DNA of 64,000 nt from Methanoregula sp. PtaB.Bin085 (lineage in GTDB: Archaea > Halobacteriota > Methanomicrobia > Methanomicrobiales > Methanospirillaceae), in contig NZ_MVQB01000027.1 of NCBI RefSeq assembly GCF_002067035.1, positions 124,001 to 188,000 of the forward strand, in the 5' to 3' direction. The notes under the pieces are model-generated. The model was not told the origin of the DNA, ran no database searches, and saw only the letters and a list, made by a program, of their open reading frames with translations. The position numbers and the translations under genes were made by a program. Below are positions 54,777 to 63,701 of this stretch, in pieces. Position 1 is the stretch's first letter; the number at the start of each line of letters is the position of its first letter.

Positions 54777-54848
54777 GGGCTCGTAGATCAGGGGTAGATC
54801 GTTACGTTCGCAACGTAAAGGCCGCGGGTTCAAATCCCGCCGGGTCCA
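54777..54848 (+). tRNA. tRNA-Ala (anticodon CGC)
   Basis: Acceptor GGGCTCG with CGGGTCC (some wobbles), anticodon stem TTACG/CGTAA with loop TTCGCAA (anticodon CGC), T arm GCGGG-TTCAAAT-CCCGC. Discriminator A, no CCA, no intron. Confidence 0.95.
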
Positions 54849-55062
54849 TGTTCCTTTTCTGAACCATCCGTCCAGGACAGAAATCGTGCCATGTTCGAAA
54901 GGTTCATCGGAGTCCCCGTCAGGAAATCTCGCAATGTGACCGGCCGGAATGCCGGGAACCGAACAGAAGATGCGTGTATGCAGCGATACAGTAATTATCC
55001 AACTCATATACGGAACCGGATTATCCATCGGGCCAAAACGGATTTATCCCATATCACAACAA

Positions 55063-55076
55063 TGTAAATATTTACA
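55063..55076. promoter_or_regulatory. 14-bp palindrome TGTAAATATTTACA
   Basis: A perfect palindrome, 38 nt before the start of the PEGA gene. The centre AAATATTT may be its TATA box and the outer bases an operator. Confidence 0.55.
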
Positions 55077-55082
55077 AGATAC

Positions 55083-55100
55083 CAGCTGGGTTCCCAGCTG
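55083..55100. promoter_or_regulatory. Perfect inverted repeat before PEGA gene ribosome site
   Basis: CAGCTGGG-TT-CCCAGCTG. It ends 3 nt before GGGGAG, so it lies in or at the start of the leader and may act as operator or leader hairpin. Confidence 0.5.
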
Positions 55101-55114
55101 CCGGGGAGTAATTC

Positions 55115-56326
55115 ATGTCACGAGGACGGGGATCATCTGTCATACCAGTTGCACTAGTGTTTGCATTATTCATCATCGCACTACCGGTCAGTGGCTATAA
55201 CGTCGCGATATACGGTGCAAATTCCGGTTTTGATCCTGCGCTTCATACGGATTCCGTCAACGTTGTCCGCTCCATACCGGGAGGAACCGGGGCCGACCTT
55301 GACAGCAACATCGATCTTTTCACCAGGCCTGACGTCGATGTGATTATCCTCGGGGGGGAAGCGACATTTTCCCCCGCCACTGCTGCCAAGATAGAAGCTG
55401 CCGTTGCCGGGGGGAAGATCCTGCTCGTGACGTACCCAAGCAACCGCATGTTCAGTTCAAGTCTCCCCGCGTCGAATGGCGGAACCACAGCCGGCGGGCA
55501 GTATCTTGAAGTATCGGACCCGGACTCGGTTGTCACCAGGGCGGTTTTCAGCCAGCTGCCCATCAGATTCGACCTGATGGGCACACCCCCCGAGAAGGAA
55601 CAGGCCATTGCCAATGCCGGCACTATCACAGTCCTGAACTATGATACCGGGATGCCCGCACTGCTCTACGGGAAATACGGCAAGGGATACGTGATCGAGT
55701 GGACAACCGTTCCTTCCCCGTCTTACATGACCCAGGCAGAAGCTGACACCATCAACCACCGCATGATCATGGGACTGCTTCCGGAACCGGCTGCCACAAA
55801 GTCAACCCCCACACCGAAAAAGACAATCGTTACGCCAAGAATAACAACACCCGTTGCCACCCAGCCGGTCATCACCGGGACAGGGACTTCCACGGCCACG
55901 GGAACAACGGGGGAGGTCATGGTTTATTCATCCCCGACCGGTGCGAGTATCCTGATTGACGGGGTCTACTGCGGGACAACACCCGGTAAGGTTGCAGACA
56001 TCCCGGCAGGGAACCACATCCTCCGCCTTACCATGAGCGGGTACCATGACTACGAGGGTTCGATCTATGTCGTAGCCGGACAGACCACCCAGGGCTATGG
56101 TACGCTCCAGCCCATAGGACAGATCACGGCTGCACCGACTGCGGTACCAACAGCCATTATCACGATACTGGTCCCGGTGACGGTCACCCCGGCCGCTACA
56201 CCGGAAAAGAAGGAGGATATCCTGCAGAATTCCAGTGTAATCGTGGCCCTCATCGGGGTAGTCACCGCGCTGATAGCCGCCGGTGCCTCGATCTTTACCC
56301 ATGTCAAACCGCCAAAGAAAGAGTGA
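55115..56326 (+). CDS. Exported PEGA-domain protein with C-terminal anchor
   Basis: A 403-residue protein with signal peptide (residues about 8-27, ending VSGY), a Rossmann-like domain (30-225; DVIILGGEATFSPATAAKIE, GKGYVIEWTTV), a Thr/Pro linker, a PEGA repeat (about 267-330; GASILIDGVYCGTTPGKVADIPAGNH in parts), a second Pro/Thr linker, and a TM helix (about 372-393). A surface protein of methanogens. GGGGAG stands 6 nt before the ATG. The first domain resembles DUF4350/GATase-like folds; no catalytic residue can be named. Confidence 0.85.
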   Translation: MSRGRGSSVIPVALVFALFIIALPVSGYNVAIYGANSGFDPALHTDSVNVVRSIPGGTGADLDSNIDLFTRPDVDVIILGGEATFSPATAAKIEAAVAGGKILLVTYPSNRMFSSSLPASNGGTTAGGQYLEVSDPDSVVTRAVFSQLPIRFDLMGTPPEKEQAIANAGTITVLNYDTGMPALLYGKYGKGYVIEWTTVPSPSYMTQAEADTINHRMIMGLLPEPAATKSTPTPKKTIVTPRITTPVATQPVITGTGTSTATGTTGEVMVYSSPTGASILIDGVYCGTTPGKVADIPAGNHILRLTMSGYHDYEGSIYVVAGQTTQGYGTLQPIGQITAAPTAVPTAIITILVPVTVTPAATPEKKEDILQNSSVIVALIGVVTALIAAGASIFTHVKPPKKE

Positions 56327-56434
56327 GGGGTCGTTTTCCCCTGGTTCTTTTTTCATCCGGACAGAGTGTGTAAAACCCGTCCTGCTCGACAGGATTCTGT
56401 CGCGTGGCCGTGGAAAATCCGGATTGGGAAAAAA

Positions 56435-56620
56435 TTACTTCTTCTGCTGCATCAGCTCGACTTCACTTAAAAGGGTGGACTTCAGTTTATCCATGGCTTC
56501 GTCGATATTGTTTGTGGTTGTTATCATGAACGAGTTGTCGCTCCTGGGATCGTGGTAGTTCACAATAAATTCGATCTGCCCGTCCCTGGTCTTTTTGGGT
56601 TCGATGATCAGTTTCGGCAT
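56435..56620 (-). CDS. Small protein of unknown function (61 residues)
   Basis: A short charged protein MPKLIIEPKKTRDGQIEFIVNY with a C-terminal helix (DEAMDKLKSTLLSEVELMQ). Acid/basic pattern and codon use look coding. The ribosome site is weak. No family. Convergent with the PEGA gene. Confidence 0.6.
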   Translation of the reverse strand: MPKLIIEPKKTRDGQIEFIVNYHDPRSDNSFMITTTNNIDEAMDKLKSTLLSEVELMQQKK

Positions 56621-56731
56621 GATGGTTCAGGGAATATTTCCGTTTCAATCCACATCTGCTTTACGGCGACCCGATCAGTAACAACTATATGGAATCCGCA
56701 GAAAAACAGTATACCGCAAACGGTATCGCGG

Positions 56732-56803
56732 GGGCTCGTAGATCAGGGGTAGATCGTCACGTTTGCAACGTGAAGGCCACGGGTTCAAATCCCGTCGAGT
56801 CCA
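56732..56803 (+). tRNA. tRNA-Ala (anticodon TGC)
   Basis: Acceptor GGGCTCG with CGAGTCC, anticodon stem TCACG/CGTGA with loop TTTGCAA (anticodon TGC), T arm ACGGG-TTCAAAT-CCCGT. Discriminator A, no CCA. Close relative of the tRNA at 54777. Confidence 0.95.
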
Positions 56804-56975
56804 TATCTTTTCTCACGACCCATTCCGCAACCAATGGTGTTCCCTGAGCGCCGCCGGGCCCCTGCGGTTTGACTGCCCGGATAACCGCAGGCGATGGAGG
56901 ACGACCGGGTCTTTCCTGGTTCCACGTTTTTCATGATCGCAGGTTATCCGGGCCTGAACCACTGCTACGGTCTGT

Positions 56976-57428
56976 TCAGTCAACCCAGTCGAGGAGATGG
57001 CGGGGCTTGTCCTGCCCTTCCCGCGCGATAATCTTCCGCTTGATCTTTTTTACCGCTTCATCTGCCGGTGATGGCTGGCGTTCGAACTGGCCGTAATCCA
57101 TATAGTCGCTGGTCATATGGTCATGGGAACCTCCCCCGATCTCATGGAACGATGCAGGTGCGGGTTCATCAGAAAAGACCGGAGCAGCAGTATTATCAGC
57201 AGGCATCGGATCCTGATGCCCTGCGGGGTGCGCCGGGATTCCGTGGACAGCAGGGTCTGAAAGGGAGAGGGGCGGCGGGGCAGCGCTCACGGGCGGGGGC
57301 GGGCTGCCGGATAGCCCGGGTAATGCGGGCACCTGCCCTGAACGCGAAAGCAGGAAATCTACGAAATCCTCAGCTTCCCTGCGCTGCTCCGGAGATAACC
57401 GGTCCAGCTTGCTCTCGAGCGATTCCAT
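56976..57428 (-). CDS. Pro-rich protein with DUF2281-like N-terminus
   Basis: A 150-residue protein from the ATG at 57428 (the frame runs on upstream but into thiL). Residues 1-27 (MESLESKLDRLSPEQRREA and EDFVDFLL) match the helix motif of DUF2281/VapB-like antitoxins. A long Pro/Ala/Ser/His linker follows, and a basic C-terminus with VKKIKRKIIAREGQDKPRHLL. Last gene of the rio2-COG2433-thiL cluster, 68 nt downstream of thiL. No toxin partner is adjacent. Confidence 0.72.
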   Translation of the reverse strand: MESLESKLDRLSPEQRREAEDFVDFLLSRSGQVPALPGLSGSPPPPVSAAPPPLSLSDPAVHGIPAHPAGHQDPMPADNTAAPVFSDEPAPASFHEIGGGSHDHMTSDYMDYGQFERQPSPADEAVKKIKRKIIAREGQDKPRHLLDWVD

Positions 57429-57495
57429 ACGATTACCGTTTTTACCTGTATAAAAATATCCCTTTTTTGCTATAACAGGCTTCAGGTGGAGCCGG

Positions 57496-58359
57496 TTACT
57501 CCCACCGGTGCTGATATCCCCGCCGTTCCAGCGGGACTCCGTCAAGAGTAACTCGCTTCTCCGGGATAACCGTTCCGATGACGGTTGCCGATACACCCGG
57601 TACCGGGAACCTGTCGGGTGCAACCGTAAAGATCAGCTCGTAGTCCCCGCCCCCGTACAGTGCCAGCTCGCGTGCCTGTTGTTCCGGGATCCCGGCCGGC
57701 AAGGGCAGCTTTGCCGCTTCAAGGGAGAAGCCAAGCTCGTTCACGCTCATCAGGTCGTAGAGCGAGAGCGCGATCCCGTCGCTGTCATCCATCATCGCAC
57801 TCACCCCGGCCTTCCCGAGAAGCTGCCCCTCCTGAACCCGGGGCTGGGGTTCGAAGAGCTTTTTCTCAAACTGGTGATACCCTTCGAGCCATGCCTGCGC
57901 CTGCCCTGGCGTCCCGGTGATGCAGACCAGATCTCCCGGCCAGGCACCGGTCCTCCTGATAATATCCCTCCTGCTCACGAGACCAAGACCGGTAGTGACG
58001 ACCGTGAGCTCGGTATGCCGGTCGATATCCCCGCCGATAATCTCCGCCCCGAATTTCGTGCAGCAGTCCTTTGCACCCTTCATCACTCCCTCAAGGCACT
58101 TCCAGTCATCCAGCCCGACCGCGATGAGCAGGTATTTGGGTGCTGCTCCCATGCTCGCGATGTCCGAGAGCGTGACCGCTGCGCTCATCCAGCCGGCCTG
58201 CCAGTCGGTCATCCCGGGAACGAAATCGGTTGTGCGGTGCAGCATATCGGTCGTTGCCACCATCACAAGCTCCCCGAACGGGATCTCGGCGCAGTCGTCA
58301 AGGCACCGGTCTTTTCCCACAATCCCCATTACAACCTTCAGAAGCTCCCGGTCATCCAC
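57496..58359 (-). CDS. thiL: Thiamine-monophosphate kinase
   Basis: A 287-residue enzyme: DDCAEIPFGELVMVATTDMLHR (in parts) with the early Asp cluster, SDIASMGAAPKYLLIAVGL, IGGDIDRHTELTV, MDDSDGIALSLYDL and GGGDYELIFTV are ThiL signatures. It phosphorylates TMP to thiamine diphosphate with ATP. It overlaps the COG2433 gene by 8 nt, hence co-transcribed. Confidence 0.94.
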   Translation of the reverse strand: MDDRELLKVVMGIVGKDRCLDDCAEIPFGELVMVATTDMLHRTTDFVPGMTDWQAGWMSAAVTLSDIASMGAAPKYLLIAVGLDDWKCLEGVMKGAKDCCTKFGAEIIGGDIDRHTELTVVTTGLGLVSRRDIIRRTGAWPGDLVCITGTPGQAQAWLEGYHQFEKKLFEPQPRVQEGQLLGKAGVSAMMDDSDGIALSLYDLMSVNELGFSLEAAKLPLPAGIPEQQARELALYGGGDYELIFTVAPDRFPVPGVSATVIGTVIPEKRVTLDGVPLERRGYQHRWE

Positions 58360-60331
58360 TTTTGCGCACCTCCTTACCCCGTTCGCTCTTGTACTCCTTG
58401 AAGATGTTCTCGATCATCTCGGTCTTCTTCTCCCGCTCGTGTTTCTCCTGCTCGCCTTTCCATGCCATAAGGGCGGCATCGAGGGTTTCCTTTGCGGCAA
58501 GCCCCTGCTTTCCACGGACCTGGACACCGGCCTGTTTGTCGGAGAGGAGGGCAACACCCGCCTCCCGGAACAGCCGCATCATCTGGGGATCTCCGGAAGC
58601 GAGCGCGTCTGATGAGGCAACCACTGCCCTTACCCGCATATCCGCAAGATCCCTGACAATGTTGCGTCCCCAGCCGTCAGTACGGCTGACGAAGACGATA
58701 TCGCCCTCCTCGATACCGCTGTCCTCTACAAGCCTCCTGAGACCATCGCGGGTCAGGGCTTCCATTACTTTGACCGGGACGACTTCCCCCTCCATGGACA
58801 GTTCGGCAAACTTCTTGATCCGGGTCAGGCGCTTCGAGAGGTTCCGGTTATGCCGCTCTTCCTTGTGCAGCTGCTTTTTCAGGCTCTGGATGACGGCATC
58901 CCGTTTCACAATCTCCGCGTTCTTCGCAAGCTCGGCGTCCCGGCTCGTATGGATATTGCGGATTCTTGCCTGCAGGCGGCGGATCTCGTAATCCTTTGCC
59001 TTGATCTCCTCCTGCAGCTCGGCGACAAACGTCCGGAGGCGTTTGACCATCCCGTCCAGCACCCGTACCCGTTCGTCATGTTTTCCGCTGTCAGCGGGTA
59101 CCGTGACGGCTTCAGCCGGTTCCGCGACTTCCGTCTCCCGTACCGGGACTTTCATCTCGCCGAGCACGGAGTCCAGTGACTGTCCCCGTATAACCCGCGC
59201 CCGCACCTCGTCAAGATCGTGCCCCGGGGGGATCCGTTTCAGGAGGTTCTGGAACTTGTGCCGGTACTGGCGGTATGCGTCCAGTGCCGCCGAGAGCGCG
59301 TCCCGCTCGTGGTCGTTGGCATACGGGAAGGGAGCCGTCAGCTCCATCTTGGTATCCACGCTCACGTCCTGTTTTGGCACGAACGCGATGGCGGAGAATG
59401 CACGGCGGATCTTCTCGACCGAATAGGGCATCTCCTGCACATCGGTTGCGATGATGAGGGGTTTCCCCACTTTATAGAGGGCCTCCACAATATTGGCCAT
59501 GTTCATCTGCCGGGAGCTCTCGAGGTGGAGCAGGTTGCCGTCAAGGTCGAGCGCGGCAAACGCTGTTGTCGTCCCGGGATCGATCCCGACGATGAGGTAC
59601 CGGGGCCTGACCGAGAGTGGCCGGAAGCGGATACGATCGAGCCTTTTACCCTGGATACGCACCTGCACGTCGGCACCACGGTAGGTTGAGACCGGAACCT
59701 GATCGCGGGTTGCAAAGACCCGGAATGCCACCCTGCTGCACCCGCCGAATGCCTTCGTCTCCTTCTTCTCGTACCGGAGGCCGGCTGCAACGAGTGCCAT
59801 CTCGATCTCGCGGCCTTTCAGCTGTACGGCGCCGTGCATCTTCCGCACGTACCGGTTCTGGCTCCACCCGCCCTTGCCGGGAGAGCGGTGACGGCTCACC
59901 ACGATCTCGCTCTCGTTCTCGAATGCGATGACCTCGGCGCCGGCACCGAACGATGCAACCTGTGCCGTGGTGCGGGCCTCAGCAAACGGGTCGAAGCGGT
60001 TGAAACTGATATTGTACCGGGCTGCGACCTTGCCGAGGGTCTCCTTGCGTTCACCCCCGGTCACCTGCACGAGCCGGGTCCGGGGGGGCAGGCCCTGGAG
60101 GAAAAAGAAGAGCTCGTGCTGGTCGGTCGCAATCTCCTGGAGGCTGTCGACTGCAAGGATATCCGGCTGCTCGTCTGAAAGCATCCGGAAGAGGCGGAAC
60201 ATCGATACCTCGGTCTCGCTTTCGATGATCCCGCCGTCCATCCGCACAAGGGCGTACATCGGCCGGCGGGAGCGCGACCGCACTGAGCCCCTGATGATAT
60301 CGATGCCGAAGACCTTCAGCCGGTCACGCAT
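58352..60331 (-). CDS. COG2433/DUF460 RNase H-like protein with coiled coil
   Basis: A 659-residue archaeal protein. Residues 1-215 hold the N-terminal DUF460 half. Residues about 243-345 form a RuvC/RNase H-like fold (LIVGIDPGTTTAFAALDLDG; acidic DVQEMPYS; ERDALSAALDAYRQY). About residues 425-510 form a Lys/Glu coiled coil, followed by a C-terminal domain to residue 659. Known in most euryarchaea; proposed nuclease, unproven. It overlaps thiL and rio2 at its ends. Confidence 0.9.
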   Translation of the reverse strand: MRDRLKVFGIDIIRGSVRSRSRRPMYALVRMDGGIIESETEVSMFRLFRMLSDEQPDILAVDSLQEIATDQHELFFFLQGLPPRTRLVQVTGGERKETLGKVAARYNISFNRFDPFAEARTTAQVASFGAGAEVIAFENESEIVVSRHRSPGKGGWSQNRYVRKMHGAVQLKGREIEMALVAAGLRYEKKETKAFGGCSRVAFRVFATRDQVPVSTYRGADVQVRIQGKRLDRIRFRPLSVRPRYLIVGIDPGTTTAFAALDLDGNLLHLESSRQMNMANIVEALYKVGKPLIIATDVQEMPYSVEKIRRAFSAIAFVPKQDVSVDTKMELTAPFPYANDHERDALSAALDAYRQYRHKFQNLLKRIPPGHDLDEVRARVIRGQSLDSVLGEMKVPVRETEVAEPAEAVTVPADSGKHDERVRVLDGMVKRLRTFVAELQEEIKAKDYEIRRLQARIRNIHTSRDAELAKNAEIVKRDAVIQSLKKQLHKEERHNRNLSKRLTRIKKFAELSMEGEVVPVKVMEALTRDGLRRLVEDSGIEEGDIVFVSRTDGWGRNIVRDLADMRVRAVVASSDALASGDPQMMRLFREAGVALLSDKQAGVQVRGKQGLAAKETLDAALMAWKGEQEKHEREKKTEMIENIFKEYKSERGKEVRKSG

Positions 60332-61173
60332 CGGATCGCATCCTCCCGGTTACGAACAAGCCGGTATTTTCTCTCGAAATAGGCAAGGATGTTGTCGATG
60401 TCCCGTTCAAGGATAGCCCGGGCATTCCGGTGGCTGGTCTCTATCCACTGCGGCCAGTCGATGATGACGCACCGCGTGTCTTCCATGAGGATATTGTATT
60501 CAGAGAGGTCGGCGTGTATGATACCTGCCCGGTATGCCTTCCGGATATTGTCCAGGATCTCGTCAAGCACCTCCTCCGGAGCAGCGAGCCGGCACCGGTT
60601 CAGGTTCTGGCCGCTGACAAGCGACATGACGACGGTATGCCGGTTCTGGGCGATCGGCAGCGGCACGCTGACTGCGGGGTGCAGGGTCACCAGGGCAAGG
60701 TATTCCCGCTCCGCGGACTTCTTCGACGCAATCAGCCACGGGCAGTGCCCTTCCTCGGGCATGTACTCGCGGTTGAGCCGCGCGGAGGAGAACGAGCGCT
60801 GGCCCACGCGGTGGAACTTGATAGCGACGGGCCCAAGCCCGAGCGCATCGTACACCACCGACTCCTTTCCCTCGCCAATCAGGGTCCCAAGCGCCGAGAT
60901 GGTGCCCTTGCGGGTCAGGGTAGAGAGAGCAAGGGTATCGTACCCGCCGAAGACCAGCGCGTAGCCGTCATAGGGAACGGGATTGAACCGGACCATCCCC
61001 CATTCAATGAGGCGGGAGAGCCGGTACCTGATCTCGGATTCGGAGAGTTTTGTCGCTGCCTTCAGGTGCTCCAGCGGCACCCAAGAGTACCGTTTCATCC
61101 CGCGCTCGAGCGCAAGCAGGATGGTTTTCTCGTACTTGTTCAGCGACCGGATCCGGTCAGCAGCGACGACCAT
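60316..61173 (-). CDS. rio2: Rio2 atypical serine/threonine kinase
   Basis: A 285-residue protein from MVVAADRIRSLNKYEK, with GGTGA before the ATG. N-terminal winged helix (about 1-85), ATP loop GEGKESVVYDA, lysine of VAIKFHRVG, flexible loop, catalytic IIHADLSEYNIL and metal-binding IIDWPQWI. Rio2 acts in 30S ribosome maturation. It overlaps COG2433 by 16 nt at its 3' end. Confidence 0.95.
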   Translation of the reverse strand: MVVAADRIRSLNKYEKTILLALERGMKRYSWVPLEHLKAATKLSESEIRYRLSRLIEWGMVRFNPVPYDGYALVFGGYDTLALSTLTRKGTISALGTLIGEGKESVVYDALGLGPVAIKFHRVGQRSFSSARLNREYMPEEGHCPWLIASKKSAEREYLALVTLHPAVSVPLPIAQNRHTVVMSLVSGQNLNRCRLAAPEEVLDEILDNIRKAYRAGIIHADLSEYNILMEDTRCVIIDWPQWIETSHRNARAILERDIDNILAYFERKYRLVRNREDAIRCVTG

Positions 61174-61286
61174 GCTCACCAGAGTGGTTATGTGGCAGAC
61201 TATAAAATCACATCTTTGGATACAGCGACGGGAATCCGGCACAAGATTGAACATCTCCGTTCCGCTACTGTACCTGAGGAAAATCC

Positions 61287-62036
61287 ATGCAGTGCGGCAG
61301 GTGCGGGAGCGGGGCTGTGTTTTTCCAGGCAAGTTCAGGCAGGTATCTGTGCAGCCGGCACCTGGTCATGGATGTCGAGGCCCGGGCAAAACGAGCCATC
61401 CGGTCCCGCCGCTGGATGCACCCCGGTGACCATATCGCCGTTCTCCTGGCAGGAGACCGGCAAAGCGCTGCACTTCTCAATTTTCTCCATAAACTGACCG
61501 TGGATCGCAGGGATATCCGGCTGAGCGCGGTCGTTTTTGAACACGCCCGCGGGGGAGAGGACCGATTTCAGGATGACCGGCGTGTGGCAGAATCACTCGG
61601 TATTCCGTGTGTTGAGATCCCCTCTCCCGGCAGGACAGCGTCCGCTTCAGGCGAAACGGTCACGAAGGTGGCGATCGCCATTTCCCTTGACGACGTCGCA
61701 CAAACCATGACAGGCCGGTTCCTTCTCGGTGATGCGGACCAGCTTCTGGATCCCCCTCCTGAACAATGGTTTGGGATTCCGGTGATCTGCCCGTTCATCA
61801 CCATCCCGTCGGAGGAACTTGGCCTGTACGGGGAGATCGAAGGCCAGAAAGCCGGGATCCCGGGCCTTCTGCCGGCCCGCGATACCCTTCCGCAGGATAT
61901 TGCAGACCTTCTCAGGGAATACTACTGCAATCATCCCGGGACACAGTACGCTCTCCTGCACCTTGCGGAACAGCTCAGTGGCGGGAGGGTTGCTGGAACC
62001 GTCATCCCTAGATTCACGGGAAAGGTGAAGCAGTGA
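61287..62036 (+). CDS. TtuA/Ncs6-like PP-loop protein with degenerate ATP loop
   Basis: A 249-residue protein. Residues 3-25 are a zinc-finger lead (C3, C6, C22, H25: CGRCG...LCSRH), as in TtuA-type tRNA 2-thiolation enzymes. The PP-loop position reads IAVLLAGDRQSAALLNFL instead of SGGKDS, and the usual catalytic cysteine pair and second zinc finger are not evident. Later parts (VTKVAIAISLDDVAQTMTGRFLLGD) match the family's helix with DDxxxT. Probably a diverged, possibly inactive paralogue. Divergent from rio2 with 113 nt between. Confidence 0.8.
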   Translation: MQCGRCGSGAVFFQASSGRYLCSRHLVMDVEARAKRAIRSRRWMHPGDHIAVLLAGDRQSAALLNFLHKLTVDRRDIRLSAVVFEHARGGEDRFQDDRRVAESLGIPCVEIPSPGRTASASGETVTKVAIAISLDDVAQTMTGRFLLGDADQLLDPPPEQWFGIPVICPFITIPSEELGLYGEIEGQKAGIPGLLPARDTLPQDIADLLREYYCNHPGTQYALLHLAEQLSGGRVAGTVIPRFTGKVKQ

Positions 62037-62105
62037 AATGACGGTCGTTCTGGCAATAGTGAAAGACCGAACAGTTGAAAAACCCAGTTTGTCCATTATA
62101 ACGGG

Positions 62106-62891
62106 ATGAAGTGCTCGACCGGGGATCTCGGGTGCAGGATGGGGCAGGTGGAGCAGATGATCCGCTACACCTGCTGGAACAGCGGCTGCGGGCAGATCGT
62201 CATCGGGGTAAGCGGGGGGGTGGACTCGGCGGTGGCTGCTGCCTTCTGCTGCCGCGCTGTCGGGCCGGGCAATGTGCTTGGCCTTTCCCTGCCTTCCGCC
62301 ATCAGCAATAAACAGGACTGCGAGGATGCAGTGACACTCTGCTCCATGCTCGGAATGGAACACCGGATCATCAGCATCGAACCGGTTCTTGCCGGGTTCC
62401 GGCAGCTCCCGGGATTCACTGCAACCCCGTACGAGATGGGTAACCTGATGGCCCGCGTGAGGATGGCTGTCCTGTACTACCATGCAAACCGGGACCACCG
62501 GCTTGTCTGCGGGACCTCGAACCGGAGCGAGTATATGCTGGGCTACTGCACGAAGTTCGGTGATAATGCTGCCGACATCCAGCCCATTCTCCATCTCTAC
62601 AAGTCGGATGTCTATGTCATGGCAAAGGAACTCGGGATTCCGGACGCGATCATAAAGAAGGTTCCATCTGCCGGGTTATGGGAAGGCCAGAGCGACGAGA
62701 AGGAGATAGGGCTCACCTATGACCAGATCGACGCGTCTCTCCGGGCACTCGAGGAAAATACCTGGAAGCCGCAGAACCCTGTCGAGGAGACGGTGCTCAC
62801 CCTGGTGAAGAAGAGCGGGCACAAGCGGATGGCAGCGCCTAACCTTTTAGGATCGCCTCAAAGACCGGCAGATATTTCTCCGGGAAATTGA
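62106..62891 (+). CDS. nadE: NH3-dependent NAD+ synthetase
   Basis: A 261-residue enzyme with P-loop IGVSGGVDSAVAAAF, then LVCGTSNRSEYMLGYCTKFGDNAADIQPI (in parts), SDVYVMAKELGIP and PSAGLWEGQSDEKEIGLTYDQID, all NadE motifs. Its C-terminus ends GHKRMAAPNLLGSPQRP. The last 53 nt overlap the pgiA gene tail to tail. Confidence 0.95.
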   Translation: MKCSTGDLGCRMGQVEQMIRYTCWNSGCGQIVIGVSGGVDSAVAAAFCCRAVGPGNVLGLSLPSAISNKQDCEDAVTLCSMLGMEHRIISIEPVLAGFRQLPGFTATPYEMGNLMARVRMAVLYYHANRDHRLVCGTSNRSEYMLGYCTKFGDNAADIQPILHLYKSDVYVMAKELGIPDAIIKKVPSAGLWEGQSDEKEIGLTYDQIDASLRALEENTWKPQNPVEETVLTLVKKSGHKRMAAPNLLGSPQRPADISPGN

Positions 62892-63546
62892 GGAACGCAA
62901 GGGCATCCCCGTTCCCGACAAGGTCGTACAGCGGCCCCCTGCAGATCCGCTGGGTTCCCCGCCGGCAGCTGGGTCCCCTCCTGAAGACAGGCGGAACTTT
63001 TTCATATGCCGGGTTCTTCCGGAGAGATCCATCCGATAATTCGTAATAGGCGGCACCGTGCCGGGCCTCGTACTCCCCGTACTCGCTCTCGAACGCCGTA
63101 GAGACGATATTTGCCATGGACAGGGTCTCGTCAGGAGACGGGTTGATCGTGACATGCCCGTATTCCGGGGGGATAATCACCAGATCGCCGGCATCGGCCG
63201 TGATTAAGACAACATTGTCAAGGGAGCGGGACTGGAGGAGGTAATGCGCCGACCCCTCCAGGACCTCGTAGATCTCCGGGAAACCCACCCCGGCACCATT
63301 CTTCGGGTGGTAATGCCCCTTGGTCTTGACACGTTCGCCACACAGATCACGGGGAGGGATAACCGTGAGGTCGTACCGGAGATTATGGTCATGAAGCCAC
63401 TGCCAGTCGCTCTCAGACCTTGACAGGTCGCGGTACATAAAATAGAGGGGCTCCCTGCACTGGCACCGGGGATCGAGAAGGACCGCACGCATATCGTCAG
63501 CGGTCCGCCCTGAAGGCTCCGGAAGTTCCCCTTCCCACCCGAACAT
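62839..63546 (-). CDS. pgiA: Cupin-type glucose-6-phosphate isomerase
   Basis: A 235-residue archaeal-type enzyme: VKTKGHYHPKNGAGVGFPEIYEVLEG (in parts) is the metal-binding cupin motif, with IPPEYGHVTINP later giving the third His. Converts glucose-6-phosphate and fructose-6-phosphate. A GTG sits one codon before the ATG at 63546; either may be used. It is convergent and overlapping with nadE. Confidence 0.94.
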   Translation of the reverse strand: MFGWEGELPEPSGRTADDMRAVLLDPRCQCREPLYFMYRDLSRSESDWQWLHDHNLRYDLTVIPPRDLCGERVKTKGHYHPKNGAGVGFPEIYEVLEGSAHYLLQSRSLDNVVLITADAGDLVIIPPEYGHVTINPSPDETLSMANIVSTAFESEYGEYEARHGAAYYELSDGSLRKNPAYEKVPPVFRRGPSCRRGTQRICRGPLYDLVGNGDALAFLNFPEKYLPVFEAILKG

Positions 63547-63701
63547 CACTTCATGGTTTCCCCTGCAAGTAAATAATACCCGGCGCTGGGGGTGAGTGGG
63601 CCAGAGAGGCCGTCACTCCGGCTTTCGGAAACAATCCGCGCCGGCGCGCGAAAACCATCCTCATGCTTGCCGTTCCAACCGCTGTGGGAGGTGTCGCGGG
63701 A

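Noticed and set aside
55063-55100. Reading the palindromes as a CRISPR repeat or attachment site
   Set aside because: The two palindromes differ from each other, do not recur with spacers, and no integrase or cas gene is in the window.
54777-56803. Region between the two tRNA-Ala genes as an integrated element
   Set aside because: The tRNA copies differ in anticodon and stems, no integrase is present, and base composition matches the surroundings.
56976-57623. Longer version (215 residues) of the Pro-rich protein
   Set aside because: The first 65 residues lie partly within thiL in another frame; the motif-bearing part begins at the ATG at 57428.
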